DNA of 64,000 nt from Aquabacterium sp. A7-Y (GTDB taxonomy: Bacteria > Pseudomonadota > Gammaproteobacteria > Burkholderiales > Burkholderiaceae_C). The stretch's first letter is position 1, and every line of letters starts with the position of its first letter. The notes beneath the pieces were generated by a model. The model had not been told where the DNA came from, made no database searches, and saw only the letters and a list, made by a program, of their open reading frames with translations. Both the position numbers and the translations under genes were made by a program. Location of the stretch: contig NZ_JAPFBW010000030.1 of NCBI RefSeq assembly GCF_026153205.1, positions 24,926 to 88,925 of the forward strand. Direction: 5' to 3'. Positions 1-8,666 of this stretch are shown in pieces.

Positions 1-1
1 G

Positions 2-1834
2 CATCTGCGCGAGATGGGCGCGGAGTTCGCGCAGCAGTTCCCGAAGATCGCCGGCCGCCTCGGCATGGACGGCATCGAGGTCGCCGACCCCTATGTCGAG
101 CGCCTCCTCGAAGGTTTCGCCTTCCTCGCCTCGCGCGTGCAGCTCAAGATCGACTCCGAGTTCCCGCGCTTTACCCAGCGGCTGCTGGAGATCGTCTACC
201 CCAACTACCTGGCGCCCACGCCCGCGATGGTGATGGCGCAGTTCCGCCCCGACCTCAACGACGGCAACCTGGCGCGCGGCTTCACGATTGCCCGCGGCAG
301 CTCGATGCGCAGCCTGCTCGGCAAGGGCGACGAGACGCCCTGCCAGTTCCGCATTGCGAGCGACGTCACGCTGTGGCCGATCGAGATCGCCTCGGCCTCC
401 TATTTTTCCTACGCTCCCGACCTGCCGCTCAACCAGCTGGCGGTCGGCCGGCGTGTCAAGGGTGGGGTGCGCCTGAAGCTGCGCTGTACCGCCGGGCTCA
501 ACTTCAACCAGATCGCGCTCGACACGCTGAGGGTGCACCTCTCCGGCGGCGACGAGATCGCCTACAAGCTCTACGAGGCCATCCTCGGCGGCACCCTCGG
601 TGCCATGGTGGTGCCGACCGCCCGGCCGGTGCCCTGGCACCAGGCGCTGCCGGCCAGCGCCGTGACGCCGGCCGGCTTCGACGACAGCGAGGCGCTGCTG
701 CCGGTCGGCCTGCGCAACTTCCAGGGCTACCGGCTGCTGCAGGAGTACTTCACCTTTCCGCAGCGTTTCCTGATGTTCGACATCGGCTCGCTGGCGCCCG
801 CCTTGTCGCGCCACAGCGGCAACGAGATCGAGGTCGTGCTGCTGCTCGACCGCAGCGACGCGAGCCTGGAGAACGTGGTCGACGCGGGCAACTTCTCGCT
901 CTACTGCTCGCCGGCCATCAATCTGTTCGAGCGCCGCTGCGACCGCATCCACATCACCGACAACAACCACGACTACCACGTGGTGCCGGACCGCACCCGG
1001 CCGATGGACTTCGAGGTCTACGACGTCAGCTCGGTGACGGGTTACGGGGTCGGCGCGGACAGCGAGCACCGCTTTCTGCCTTTCTACGCCGCCTTCCATG
1101 CCAAGGACGGCGCCCACCACGCCTACTACAGCCTGCAGCGCGAGCCGCGCCTGCTGTCCACCGAGCAGAAGCGCCGCGGCGCGCGTTCGAGCTATGTCGG
1201 CAGCGAGGTCTACCTCTCGCTGGTCGACCCCCGCGAGGCGCCTTTCGCCGAGGACCTGCGCCAGCTGGCCGTCACGGCGCTGTGCACCAACCGCGACCTG
1301 CCGCTGCACATGCCGCTGGGCATCGGCAAGACCGACTTCGTGCTCGACATGGCGGCACCGGTCGAGGCGGTGCGGGCCATCAAGGGACCGTCGCGCCCGC
1401 ATTCGGCGATCCGCGAAGGCGCGGCGAGCTGGAAGTTCGTCAACCAGCTTTCGCTGAACTACCTGTCGCTGCTCGACACCGACGCACGCGAAGGCGCCGC
1501 GGCGCTGCGCGACCTGCTGTCGCTCTACGCGCAAAGCGGCGACGCGAGCCTGCTCAAGCAGATCGACGGGCTGCGTTCGGTCAGCACCAAACCCACCGTG
1601 CGGCGCTTCCCGGTGCCCGGGCCCATCACCTTCGGGCGCGGCATCGAGATCGGCCTGGAGGTCGACGAGTTCGCCTTCCAGGGTGCCAGTGCCTTCCTGT
1701 TCGGCTCGGTGCTGGCGACCTTCTTCAGCCGTTATGTCTCGATCAACGCCTTCACCGAAACCGTGCTGCGCTCGACCAGCCGCGGCCAGCTGATGCGCTG
1801 GGTGCCGAGATGCGGAAGCCGGGCGATCCTGTGA
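2..1834 (+). CDS. tssF: T6SS baseplate subunit TssF (5' partial)
   Basis: TssF (VasA/ImpG family) is a wedge component of the type VI secretion baseplate in the cytoplasm; it forms a complex with TssG, TssK and TssE around the VgrG spike. The reading frame is open from the first complete codon (HLREMGAEFAQQFPKIAGRL), which matches the usual start region of the family about 15 residues in, so the true start lies just before the window and the first ATG here (14) is internal. About 610 residues are visible, near full family length. The 3' end overlaps tssG by 25 bases, as expected for two proteins made in fixed ratio. I see no frameshift. Identification is from the N-terminal signature, the length and the TssG/ClpV neighbours. 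Confidence 0.95.
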   Translation, partial: HLREMGAEFAQQFPKIAGRLGMDGIEVADPYVERLLEGFAFLASRVQLKIDSEFPRFTQRLLEIVYPNYLAPTPAMVMAQFRPDLNDGNLARGFTIARGSSMRSLLGKGDETPCQFRIASDVTLWPIEIASASYFSYAPDLPLNQLAVGRRVKGGVRLKLRCTAGLNFNQIALDTLRVHLSGGDEIAYKLYEAILGGTLGAMVVPTARPVPWHQALPASAVTPAGFDDSEALLPVGLRNFQGYRLLQEYFTFPQRFLMFDIGSLAPALSRHSGNEIEVVLLLDRSDASLENVVDAGNFSLYCSPAINLFERRCDRIHITDNNHDYHVVPDRTRPMDFEVYDVSSVTGYGVGADSEHRFLPFYAAFHAKDGAHHAYYSLQREPRLLSTEQKRRGARSSYVGSEVYLSLVDPREAPFAEDLRQLAVTALCTNRDLPLHMPLGIGKTDFVLDMAAPVEAVRAIKGPSRPHSAIREGAASWKFVNQLSLNYLSLLDTDAREGAAALRDLLSLYAQSGDASLLKQIDGLRSVSTKPTVRRFPVPGPITFGRGIEIGLEVDEFAFQGASAFLFGSVLATFFSRYVSINAFTETVLRSTSRGQLMRWVPRCGSRAIL

Positions 1835-3030
1835 GCCAGACGCCGACCTCCGCAGAGACCGGCGCAGCACCTGCGGCACCGCTCGCCAGTCCCGCGGGCC
1901 CGGGCGCCCCGGCCCGCAAGGGACCGCCGGCGCTGCTGTGGCAGCGCCTGGAGGCCGAGCCCTGGCGGCACGACTTCTACTGGGCGATGCGGCGCATCGA
2001 GTGTCACTACACCGACCGCCCGCGCCTGGGCCTGGGGCTGCGGCCGGTGGACGAGCCGGTGCGCCTGGGGCAGGAGCCGGCACTCGATTTCGCGCCGGCC
2101 TCGCTGTCGGGCTTCAAGCCCGGTGACGGCGGCCGGCCGCCGCGCATGGAGGTGCGCTTTTTCGGGCTGTTCGGCCCCAACGGGCCGCTGCCGCTGCACC
2201 TGACCGACTACGCGCGCGAGCGCCTGCTGCACCACGGCGATCGCAGCTTCGCGCGTTTTGCCGACGTCTTCCACCACCGCCTGCTGCTGCTGTTCTACCG
2301 GGCCTGGGCGCAGGCCCAGCCGACCGTGTCGCTGGACCGGCCGCGCGACGACCGCTTCGCCAGCTATGTCGGCTCGCTGTTCGGCATCGGCAGCGCGCCG
2401 CTGCAGCATCGCGATGCGCTGCCCGACAACGCCAAGCTGCACTTTGCCGGCCTGCTGGTGCGCCAGGTGCGCAATGCCGAAGGGCTGCAGGCCTTCCTGC
2501 AGGGCTACTTCGGCCTGCCGACCCGCGTCGAGCAGTTCGTCGGCCACTGGATGAACCTGCCGCAGGACCAGCGCACCCGGCTGCATCGCGAACCGTCCGA
2601 GAGCAAGCAACTGGGCGTGGGCGCCGTGGTGGGCCGGCGTGTCTGGGACCGCCAGCACAAGTTCCGCATCCACCTGGGCCCGCTGACGATGGCGCAGTAC
2701 CTGCACTTCCTGCCCGGCGGCGAGGGGCTGGAGCCGCTGGTCGCGGCAGTGCGCCAGTACATCGGCTTCGAGCTGGACTGGGACGTGCGCCTGATCCTGC
2801 GTGCCGACGAGGTGCCGCGCGGCCGGCTCGGCATGCATTCCCGGCTGGGCTGGACCACCTGGGGCGGCCCCCGGCGCAACGCCGGCGATGCCGAGCCGCT
2901 GACCATCCACCCCGAGCAGGTGCGCAGCCGGCGCCGGCGGGCCGCCGAGGGAGCGGCAGCCGCAGGGGCGCCCACCGCGGCATCCGACACCAACACCAAC
3001 ACCGACACCACCCGAGCGATGTTCGCTTGA
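1810..3030 (+). CDS. tssG: T6SS baseplate subunit TssG
   Basis: TssG (VasB/ImpH family) is the partner of TssF in the T6SS baseplate wedge. The 406-residue product has the family core from about residue 40 (LLWQRLEAEPWRHDFYWAMR), followed by the FFGLFGPNGPLPLHLTDYAR stretch typical of TssG. I chose ATG 1810, which overlaps the end of tssF; GTG 1831, overlapping the tssF stop, is an equally possible start and would remove seven residues of an Ala/Pro-rich leader. The C-terminus ends in a low-complexity tail rich in Ala, Thr and Asn. clpV follows after 25 bases, so the genes are very likely co-transcribed and translationally coupled. Confidence 0.94.
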   Translation: MRKPGDPVSQTPTSAETGAAPAAPLASPAGPGAPARKGPPALLWQRLEAEPWRHDFYWAMRRIECHYTDRPRLGLGLRPVDEPVRLGQEPALDFAPASLSGFKPGDGGRPPRMEVRFFGLFGPNGPLPLHLTDYARERLLHHGDRSFARFADVFHHRLLLLFYRAWAQAQPTVSLDRPRDDRFASYVGSLFGIGSAPLQHRDALPDNAKLHFAGLLVRQVRNAEGLQAFLQGYFGLPTRVEQFVGHWMNLPQDQRTRLHREPSESKQLGVGAVVGRRVWDRQHKFRIHLGPLTMAQYLHFLPGGEGLEPLVAAVRQYIGFELDWDVRLILRADEVPRGRLGMHSRLGWTTWGGPRRNAGDAEPLTIHPEQVRSRRRRAAEGAAAAGAPTAASDTNTNTDTTRAMFA

Positions 3031-3055
3031 GGCCTACGAATTGAAGGAGAGAACC

Positions 3056-5779
3056 ATGAGTGAGATCAGCCGCGTGGCTTTGTTCGGCAAGCTCAACACC
3101 GTCGCCTACAAGGCGGTCGAGGGCGCCACGGTGTTCTGCAAGCTCCGGGGCAACCCGTATGTCGAGCTGGAGCACTGGGTCTCGCAGATCGTGCAGGTGG
3201 CCGACAGCGACTGGCATCGCATCATCAAGCACTACCAGCTCGACGTCTCGGTGCTGGCCAAGGACATCACCAATGCGCTGGACCGCCTGCCGCGCGGCGC
3301 CACCGCGATCTCGGACCTGTCGGACAACATCTCCAACGCGGTCGAGCGCGGCTGGGTCTACGGCTCGCTGAAGTACGGCGAGGCCCAGGTGCGCACCGGC
3401 CACGTGCTGGTGGGCCTGCTCAAGACCTCCTTCCTGCGCAACGCGCTGTTCGGCATCTCGCGCCAGTTCGAGCGCATCCGCCCGGACGACCTGGCCGAGG
3501 ACTTCGAGACCATCGTTGCCGGCTCGCCGGAGGAAGGCCTGGCCTCCACCGACGGCAGCTCCCTGGGCGGCGCCGCCCCCGGCGAGGCCAGCGGCGCGAT
3601 GCCGGCCGCGCAGATGGGCAAGCAGGAGGCGCTCAAGCGCTTCACGGTGGACCTCACCGAGCAGGCGCGTTCCGGCAAGATGGACCCCATCGTCGGCCGC
3701 GACGATGAGATCCGCCAGGTCATCGACATCCTGATGCGCCGGCGCCAGAACAACCCCATCCTGACCGGCGAGGCCGGCGTCGGCAAGACTGCGGTGGTGG
3801 AAGGATTCGCGCAGCGTATCGTCAAGGGCGACGTGCCGCCGGCGCTCAAGGACGTCGAGCTGCGCACCCTGGACATCGCGCTGCTGCAGGCCGGCGCCAG
3901 CATGAAGGGCGAGTTCGAGCAGCGCCTGCGCCAGGTCATCGAGGAGGTGCAGGCTTCGCCCAAGCCCATCATCCTCTTCATCGACGAGGCTCACACCCTG
4001 GTGGGCGCGGGCGGCGCGGCCGGCACCGGCGACGCGGCGAACCTGCTCAAGCCGGCCTTGGCACGCGGCACCTTGCGCACCGTCGCGGCCACCACCTGGG
4101 CCGAGTACAAGAAGTACTTCGAGAAGGACCCTGCGCTGACCCGCCGCTTCCAGATGGTGCAGGTCGACGAGCCCTCGGAGCAGAAGGCCATTTTGATGCT
4201 GCGCGGCGTCGCCACGATGATGGAAAAGCACCACAAGGTGCAGATCCTCGACGAGGCGCTGGAAGCGGCGGTCAAGCTCTCGCACCGCTATATCCCGGCG
4301 CGCCAGCTGCCGGACAAGGCGGTCAGCCTGCTCGACACCGCCTGCGCGCGCGTCGCGGTGAGCCTGCACGCCACCCCCGCCGAGGTCGAGGACAGCCAGC
4401 GCCGCATCGAGGCGCTGGAGACCGAGCTGGGCATCATCGGCCGCGAGAAGAGCATCGGCATCGACACCAGCGAACGCGAGGCGAACTGCAACGCCCTGCT
4501 GGCGACCGAGCGTGAACGCCTCGAAAACCTGACCGTGCGCTGGAACAGCGAACGCGGCCTGGTCGACGACCTGCTCTCGATCCGCGCCCGGCTGCGCGGC
4601 GGGGTGAGGTCGGTGGAGGGCACCGGCAGCGCGCTCGAAGCGTCCGCCGAAGCCGTCACGCCGGACGAACAGAAGCTCACCGAGAGCGACCGCGCCGCGC
4701 TGCTGGAACAGCTCAAGAGCGTGCAGGCGCGCCTGACCGAGCTGCAGGGCGAGAGCCCCCTGATCCTGCCGACGGTGGACTACCAGGCAGTCGCCAGCGT
4801 GGTTGCGGACTGGACCGGCATCCCGGTCGGCCGCATGGCCCGCAACGAGATCGAGACGGTGCTGAACCTGGCGAAGGCGCTGGGCCAGCGCGTCATCGGC
4901 CAGGACCACGCGATGGAGATGATCGCCAAGCGCATCCAGACCTCGCGCGCCGGCCTCGACAACCCGAGCAAGCCGATCGGCGTCTTCATGCTGGCTGGCA
5001 CCTCCGGCGTCGGCAAGACCGAGACGGCGCTGGCGCTGGCCGAGGCGCTGTACGGCGGCGAGCAGAACCTCATCACCATCAACATGAGCGAGTACCAGGA
5101 GGCGCACACGGTGTCGTCCCTGAAGGGCGCGCCCCCGGGTTATGTCGGCTACGGCGAGGGCGGGGTGCTGACCGAGGCGGTGCGGCGCAAGCCCTACAGC
5201 GTGGTGCTGCTCGACGAGGTCGAGAAGGCCCACCCGGATGTACACGAGCTGTTTTTCCAGGTCTTCGACAAGGGCTGGATGGAGGACGGCGAAGGCCGCC
5301 AGATCGACTTCAAGAACACCCTGATCCTGCTGACCACCAATGCCGGCACCGACCTGATTGCCAGCATGTGCCGCGACCCCGAGCTGATGCCCGACGCCGA
5401 GGGCCTGGCCAAGTCGCTGCGCGAGCCGCTGCTGAAGATCTTCCCGCCGGCGCTGCTGGGCCGCCTCGTGACGATTCCCTACTACCCGCTCTCGGACGAG
5501 ATGCTGGGCCGTATCGTCGCGCTGCAGCTGGGCCGAATCAAGAAGCGGGTGGAAGCACGCTACAAGATCCCGTTCAGCTACAGCGACGAGGTGGTCAAGC
5601 TGGTCGTCTCGCGCTGCACCGAAAGCGAATCGGGCGGCCGCATGATCGATGCGATCCTGACCAACACCATGCTGCCGGACATCTCACGCGAGTTCCTCGG
5701 CCGCATGATGGAAGGGCGGGATATCACGGGGGTGCGCATCGACGTGGCCAATGGGGAGTTCGCCTATAACTTTGCCTAG
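3056..5779 (+). CDS. clpV: T6SS ATPase ClpV (TssH)
   Basis: ClpV is the AAA+ disaggregase that unfolds contracted TssB/TssC sheaths so that the T6SS can be recycled. The 907-residue protein has a Clp N domain (about 1-150), a first AAA+ module with Walker A GEAGVGKT near residue 238 and Walker B ILFIDEAH near 305, a middle region, and a second module with Walker A GTSGVGKT near 647 and Walker B VVLLDEVEKAH near 715. ATG 3056 is preferred over the in-frame TTG 3041 because AAGGAGAG (3044-3051) sits four bases before it. It follows tssG and precedes a peptidoglycan peptidase gene. All nucleotide-binding motifs look intact. T6SS neighbours separate it from the housekeeping ClpB. Confidence 0.96.
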   Translation: MSEISRVALFGKLNTVAYKAVEGATVFCKLRGNPYVELEHWVSQIVQVADSDWHRIIKHYQLDVSVLAKDITNALDRLPRGATAISDLSDNISNAVERGWVYGSLKYGEAQVRTGHVLVGLLKTSFLRNALFGISRQFERIRPDDLAEDFETIVAGSPEEGLASTDGSSLGGAAPGEASGAMPAAQMGKQEALKRFTVDLTEQARSGKMDPIVGRDDEIRQVIDILMRRRQNNPILTGEAGVGKTAVVEGFAQRIVKGDVPPALKDVELRTLDIALLQAGASMKGEFEQRLRQVIEEVQASPKPIILFIDEAHTLVGAGGAAGTGDAANLLKPALARGTLRTVAATTWAEYKKYFEKDPALTRRFQMVQVDEPSEQKAILMLRGVATMMEKHHKVQILDEALEAAVKLSHRYIPARQLPDKAVSLLDTACARVAVSLHATPAEVEDSQRRIEALETELGIIGREKSIGIDTSEREANCNALLATERERLENLTVRWNSERGLVDDLLSIRARLRGGVRSVEGTGSALEASAEAVTPDEQKLTESDRAALLEQLKSVQARLTELQGESPLILPTVDYQAVASVVADWTGIPVGRMARNEIETVLNLAKALGQRVIGQDHAMEMIAKRIQTSRAGLDNPSKPIGVFMLAGTSGVGKTETALALAEALYGGEQNLITINMSEYQEAHTVSSLKGAPPGYVGYGEGGVLTEAVRRKPYSVVLLDEVEKAHPDVHELFFQVFDKGWMEDGEGRQIDFKNTLILLTTNAGTDLIASMCRDPELMPDAEGLAKSLREPLLKIFPPALLGRLVTIPYYPLSDEMLGRIVALQLGRIKKRVEARYKIPFSYSDEVVKLVVSRCTESESGGRMIDAILTNTMLPDISREFLGRMMEGRDITGVRIDVANGEFAYNFA

Positions 5780-5794
5780 GGAGAGGACCACACC

Positions 5795-6616
5795 ATGCCT
5801 GCCGAAATACAGAGTTCAGTGGGGTATCGGGGCGCCAACCGCCCCGATGACGTGATCATCGTCCAGCGCCTGCTGATGCAGCGAGGCCTGGACACGGGCG
5901 GTGCCGACGGCCAGTGCGGCCGGCGCACCCTGGCATCGATCCGCACCTTCCAGACCGGCTTCCTGAGGAACCCGGACGGCCGCATCGATCCGGGCGGCAC
6001 CAGCTGGCGCCGCCTGGTCGGCAGCGCGACGGCGCCAGTCCCGCCGGTCACGCCGCCGGCGCCGGCCGACGGCACGCTGACCCGCCTGCTGCCGCGGCCC
6101 GACCGCAGCACCATGAACCCGGGCCTGGTGGCGGTGAGCAACCGCTACATGACCGAGAAGCTCGGCAACCCGCGCAACAGCTACACGCAGGACTGCCAGT
6201 CGATGACCAACGAGAGGCTCAAGCGCCACGTTGTCACGCGCAGCGTCGGCCCCTTCCGCGTCACCGGCCTGAGGCCGGCGGTGGACAGCCTGCAGACGGT
6301 GCTGGACGAGGTGAACCAACGGCATCGTGAGGTCTACACCGCACTCGGCACCGCCGGCATGTTGTGCTGCCGCCTGGTGCGTGGCTCGACCAGCTCGATC
6401 TCCAACCATGCCTGGGGCACCGCGATCGACCTCAAGCTCAATGGCCTGCTGGACCGCCGCGGCGACAACAACATCCAGTACGGTCTGGCCCTGATCGCCC
6501 CGATCTTCAACCGGCACGGCTGGTACTGGGGCGCGGCCTTCCGCACCGAGGACGCGATGCACTTCGAAGCCAGCCAGTCTTTGATCGAAGCCTGGGCGCC
6601 TGCCCTGGGGGCCTGA
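5795..6616 (+). CDS. Peptidoglycan-binding M15 peptidase (VanY-like), T6SS-linked
   Basis: Predicted zinc peptidase acting on peptidoglycan peptides. The 273 residues split into an N-terminal helical peptidoglycan-binding-like segment (about 15-75), a Pro/Ala linker (78-95) and a C-terminal M15 (D-Ala-D-Ala carboxypeptidase/L,D-endopeptidase) domain. The zinc ligands are visible: His205 and Asp212 in SNHAWGTAIDLKL, and His256 in EDAMHFE. There is no signal peptide, so it would need the T6SS or cell lysis to reach the wall. A Shine-Dalgarno GGGAGAGG precedes ATG 5795. Two readings fit: a cargo effector cleaving rival peptidoglycan, with the next gene as immunity, or an accessory hydrolase like Acinetobacter TagX that opens the cell's own wall for T6SS assembly. 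The fold call is firm; the role is inference. Confidence 0.85.
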   Translation: MPAEIQSSVGYRGANRPDDVIIVQRLLMQRGLDTGGADGQCGRRTLASIRTFQTGFLRNPDGRIDPGGTSWRRLVGSATAPVPPVTPPAPADGTLTRLLPRPDRSTMNPGLVAVSNRYMTEKLGNPRNSYTQDCQSMTNERLKRHVVTRSVGPFRVTGLRPAVDSLQTVLDEVNQRHREVYTALGTAGMLCCRLVRGSTSSISNHAWGTAIDLKLNGLLDRRGDNNIQYGLALIAPIFNRHGWYWGAAFRTEDAMHFEASQSLIEAWAPALGA

Positions 6617-6617
6617 C

Positions 6618-7160
6618 ATGACACCAGCCACCTCGCTTTTCCATGCGCGCCGCCCGGGCCTGTCCCGACGCATCGCGCTGCTGCTGCTGGCCTGCGGGCT
6701 GGCGACCAGCGCCTGTGCCGAGGCCGACCCGCCCGCCGGACCGGCGTCGGCTCCGGCGCCCGCTGTCCTCCAGGGTCCCAAACACTGCCAGTTTGTCGTG
6801 CCGCAAGGCTGGAGCGGCTACACGGTGCGCTGGGAAGGCGCTTGCGCCAAGGGCCGGGCCTCGGGCAGCGGCGTGCTGCGAGCCTTGGAGAAGCAGCAGG
6901 TGAAGGAGGTTTTCTACGGTCGGCTCGCCGAGGGCGCACCGCAGATCGGTGTGATCGAGAAGCCCGAGGGTCTGGTCGCCGGCGAGTTCAAGCAGGGCGC
7001 CGCGGTGCCGACCGACGACCCGGGCGTGACCGTGAAGGCCTTCCGCGAGGCTGAAGCGGCTGCCCTGCAGGCCGCATCCCGCTTCAAGGCAAGCGGCAAC
7101 GAGGCCTCGGGCCGCTTCTACCGCGAGAAGGCGGAGATGCTGCGGTCCCAGATGGACTGA
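6618..7160 (+). CDS. Small exported protein/lipoprotein, candidate immunity partner
   Basis: Unrecognised 180-residue protein. It has a basic N-terminus, a hydrophobic segment (IALLLLACGLA) and a possible lipobox with Cys at TSAC, so it should be exported and perhaps lipid-anchored. The mature part begins with an Ala/Pro linker; then comes a segment resembling a MORN-type repeat (YTVRWEGACAKGRASGSG) and an Ala/Glu-rich C-terminal helix. It starts one base after the stop of the M15 peptidase, so the two are translationally coupled. A periplasmic partner made with a wall-degrading enzyme fits an immunity protein; a helper of the peptidase or an envelope sensor is also possible. No homologue is recognised, so function stays open. 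Confidence 0.7.
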   Translation: MTPATSLFHARRPGLSRRIALLLLACGLATSACAEADPPAGPASAPAPAVLQGPKHCQFVVPQGWSGYTVRWEGACAKGRASGSGVLRALEKQQVKEVFYGRLAEGAPQIGVIEKPEGLVAGEFKQGAAVPTDDPGVTVKAFREAEAAALQAASRFKASGNEASGRFYREKAEMLRSQMD

Positions 7161-7164
7161 CGCG

Positions 7165-8535
7165 ATGAGCAAGCCTTCTTCCAAAGCCCGCCGCGGCAGC
7201 GCCAAGGCGCCCGCCCACCTCTCGCTGGGCGATGCGCTGCGGCTGGCGGTCGAGATGCACCGCACGGGCGCGCTCGACGACGCCGAGACGCTCTACCAGC
7301 GCATCCTGAAGCTGGCGCCGCGGCAGGCCGACGCGCTGCATTTCCTCGGCGTGCTGCAGCACCAGCGGGGCCGCAGCGAGGAGGCCTGGCCCTTGATCGA
7401 GCGCTCGCTGCAGGCCAACTCCAAGCTGCCGGACTGGCACAACAATGCCGGCAACGTGCTGCTGGAGATGGGCCGCCTGGACGAGGCGGCCGAGGCCTAC
7501 GAGCGCTGCCTGGCGCTCGCGCCCGAGCGGCCCGATCTGCTCAACAACCTGGGCGTGCTGCGCCGCGCGCAGCGCCGTCCCGACGATGCCGAAGCCGCCT
7601 ACCGGCGCGCCATCGAGCTCGCGCCCGACTTCGCCGACGCCTACAACAACCTCGGCAACCTGATGTCCGACCGCGGCCGCAGCCAGGATGCGCTGGCGCT
7701 CTACATCAAGGCGATCGAGCTCAAGCCCCGCCACCCGGAGGCGCGCAAGATGCTGGGCATCGGCTACTGCGCGCTGGGCCGGGTGGAGGAGGCCGCCCGG
7801 GTGTACCGCGAGTGGCTGGCCGAGGAGCCCGGCAACCCGGTCGCGGCCCACTACCTGGCCGCCTGCTCCGGCGAGGCCGCGCCGGTGCGGGCGTCCGACG
7901 CCTATGTCGAGGACACCTTCGACCGTTTCGCCAACAGCTTCGACGCCAAGCTGGCGCGGCTCAGCTACCGGGCGCCGCAGCTGATCCAGGCGGCCGTCGA
8001 GGCCGCCTGCGGCGCGCCGCAGAAACACCTCGACGTGCTGGACGCCGGCTGCGGCACCGGCCTGTGCGGGCCGGGCCTGGCGCCCTATGCACGCCGGCTG
8101 GTGGGCGTGGACCTCTCGGGGCAGATGTTGAGCAAGGCCGAGCCGCGTGGGGTCTACGACCAGCTCACCAAGGCCGAGCTGACCGCTTTCATCGAGGCCG
8201 CGCCCGACAGCTACGACCTGATCGTCTCGGCCGACACCTTGTGCTACTTCGGTGACCTCGGCGCGGTCTCGGCTGCCGCGTGCCGGGCGCTGCGGCCGGG
8301 CGGCTGGCTGGTCTTCACCGTCGAGGCCTGGAGCGCGGACGATGTCAGCACGGGTTTCCACCTCCATCCCCACGGCCGCTACAGCCACGACGCCGCTTAT
8401 GTACGGCGGGTGTTGCTGGAGGCCGGTTTCGAGCCGCCCGAGTTGCAGAGCCAGCCGCTGCGCAACGAAGGCGGCAAGCCGGTGCAAGGCTGGGTCGTCA
8501 CGGCCCGGGTCCCCGACACGGCCGCCTTGCACTAG
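7165..8535 (+). CDS. TPR-repeat class I SAM methyltransferase
   Basis: A fusion of tetratricopeptide repeats with a methyltransferase. Residues about 25-240 hold roughly six TPR units, with repeated A-x-x-x-Y/L ... A-P patterns such as YRRAIELAPDFADAYNNLGN. From about residue 285 a Rossmann-type SAM domain begins with motif I VLDAGCGTGLCGPGLAP, then the acidic VGVDLSGQML, and a late LRPGGWLVFTVEAW strand. Total length is 456 residues. The gene starts four bases after the lipoprotein gene and sits between clpV and vgrG, so it is probably expressed with the T6SS. The substrate is unknown; the TPR part suggests a protein partner, possibly a T6SS component or effector. It could also be a passenger unrelated to secretion. 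Confidence 0.85.
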   Translation: MSKPSSKARRGSAKAPAHLSLGDALRLAVEMHRTGALDDAETLYQRILKLAPRQADALHFLGVLQHQRGRSEEAWPLIERSLQANSKLPDWHNNAGNVLLEMGRLDEAAEAYERCLALAPERPDLLNNLGVLRRAQRRPDDAEAAYRRAIELAPDFADAYNNLGNLMSDRGRSQDALALYIKAIELKPRHPEARKMLGIGYCALGRVEEAARVYREWLAEEPGNPVAAHYLAACSGEAAPVRASDAYVEDTFDRFANSFDAKLARLSYRAPQLIQAAVEAACGAPQKHLDVLDAGCGTGLCGPGLAPYARRLVGVDLSGQMLSKAEPRGVYDQLTKAELTAFIEAAPDSYDLIVSADTLCYFGDLGAVSAAACRALRPGGWLVFTVEAWSADDVSTGFHLHPHGRYSHDAAYVRRVLLEAGFEPPELQSQPLRNEGGKPVQGWVVTARVPDTAALH

Positions 8536-8589
8536 GAGCGCGCGCGGCGGCGCGTATCCACGGCACAAGGGGACCGCAGGTTAGGGATA

Positions 8590-8617
8590 CATTTTCTTGC
8601 CTCTGTTAAGGAAAATG
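8590..8617. promoter_or_regulatory. Imperfect inverted repeat upstream of vgrG
   Basis: The 131-base gap before vgrG is locally AT-rich compared with its surroundings. It contains CATTTTCTT (8590-8598) and AAGGAAAATG (8608-8617), near-inverted copies, which could be an operator or a short hairpin. A weak TTGCCT element lies within it. This is the first real gap in the T6SS gene run, so a separate vgrG promoter is plausible, but I cannot assign a factor. Confidence 0.25.
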
Positions 8618-8666
8618 CTTCCATACGAACAAGAGCGCTCGTCCGGCTGGAGGGGTGGGTTTTCTT

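Noticed and set aside
373..1809. Upstream extension of the tssG frame, giving an 885-codon reading
   Set aside because: It runs inside tssF in another frame with Arg/Pro-rich composition; the TssG family begins only after about 1810.
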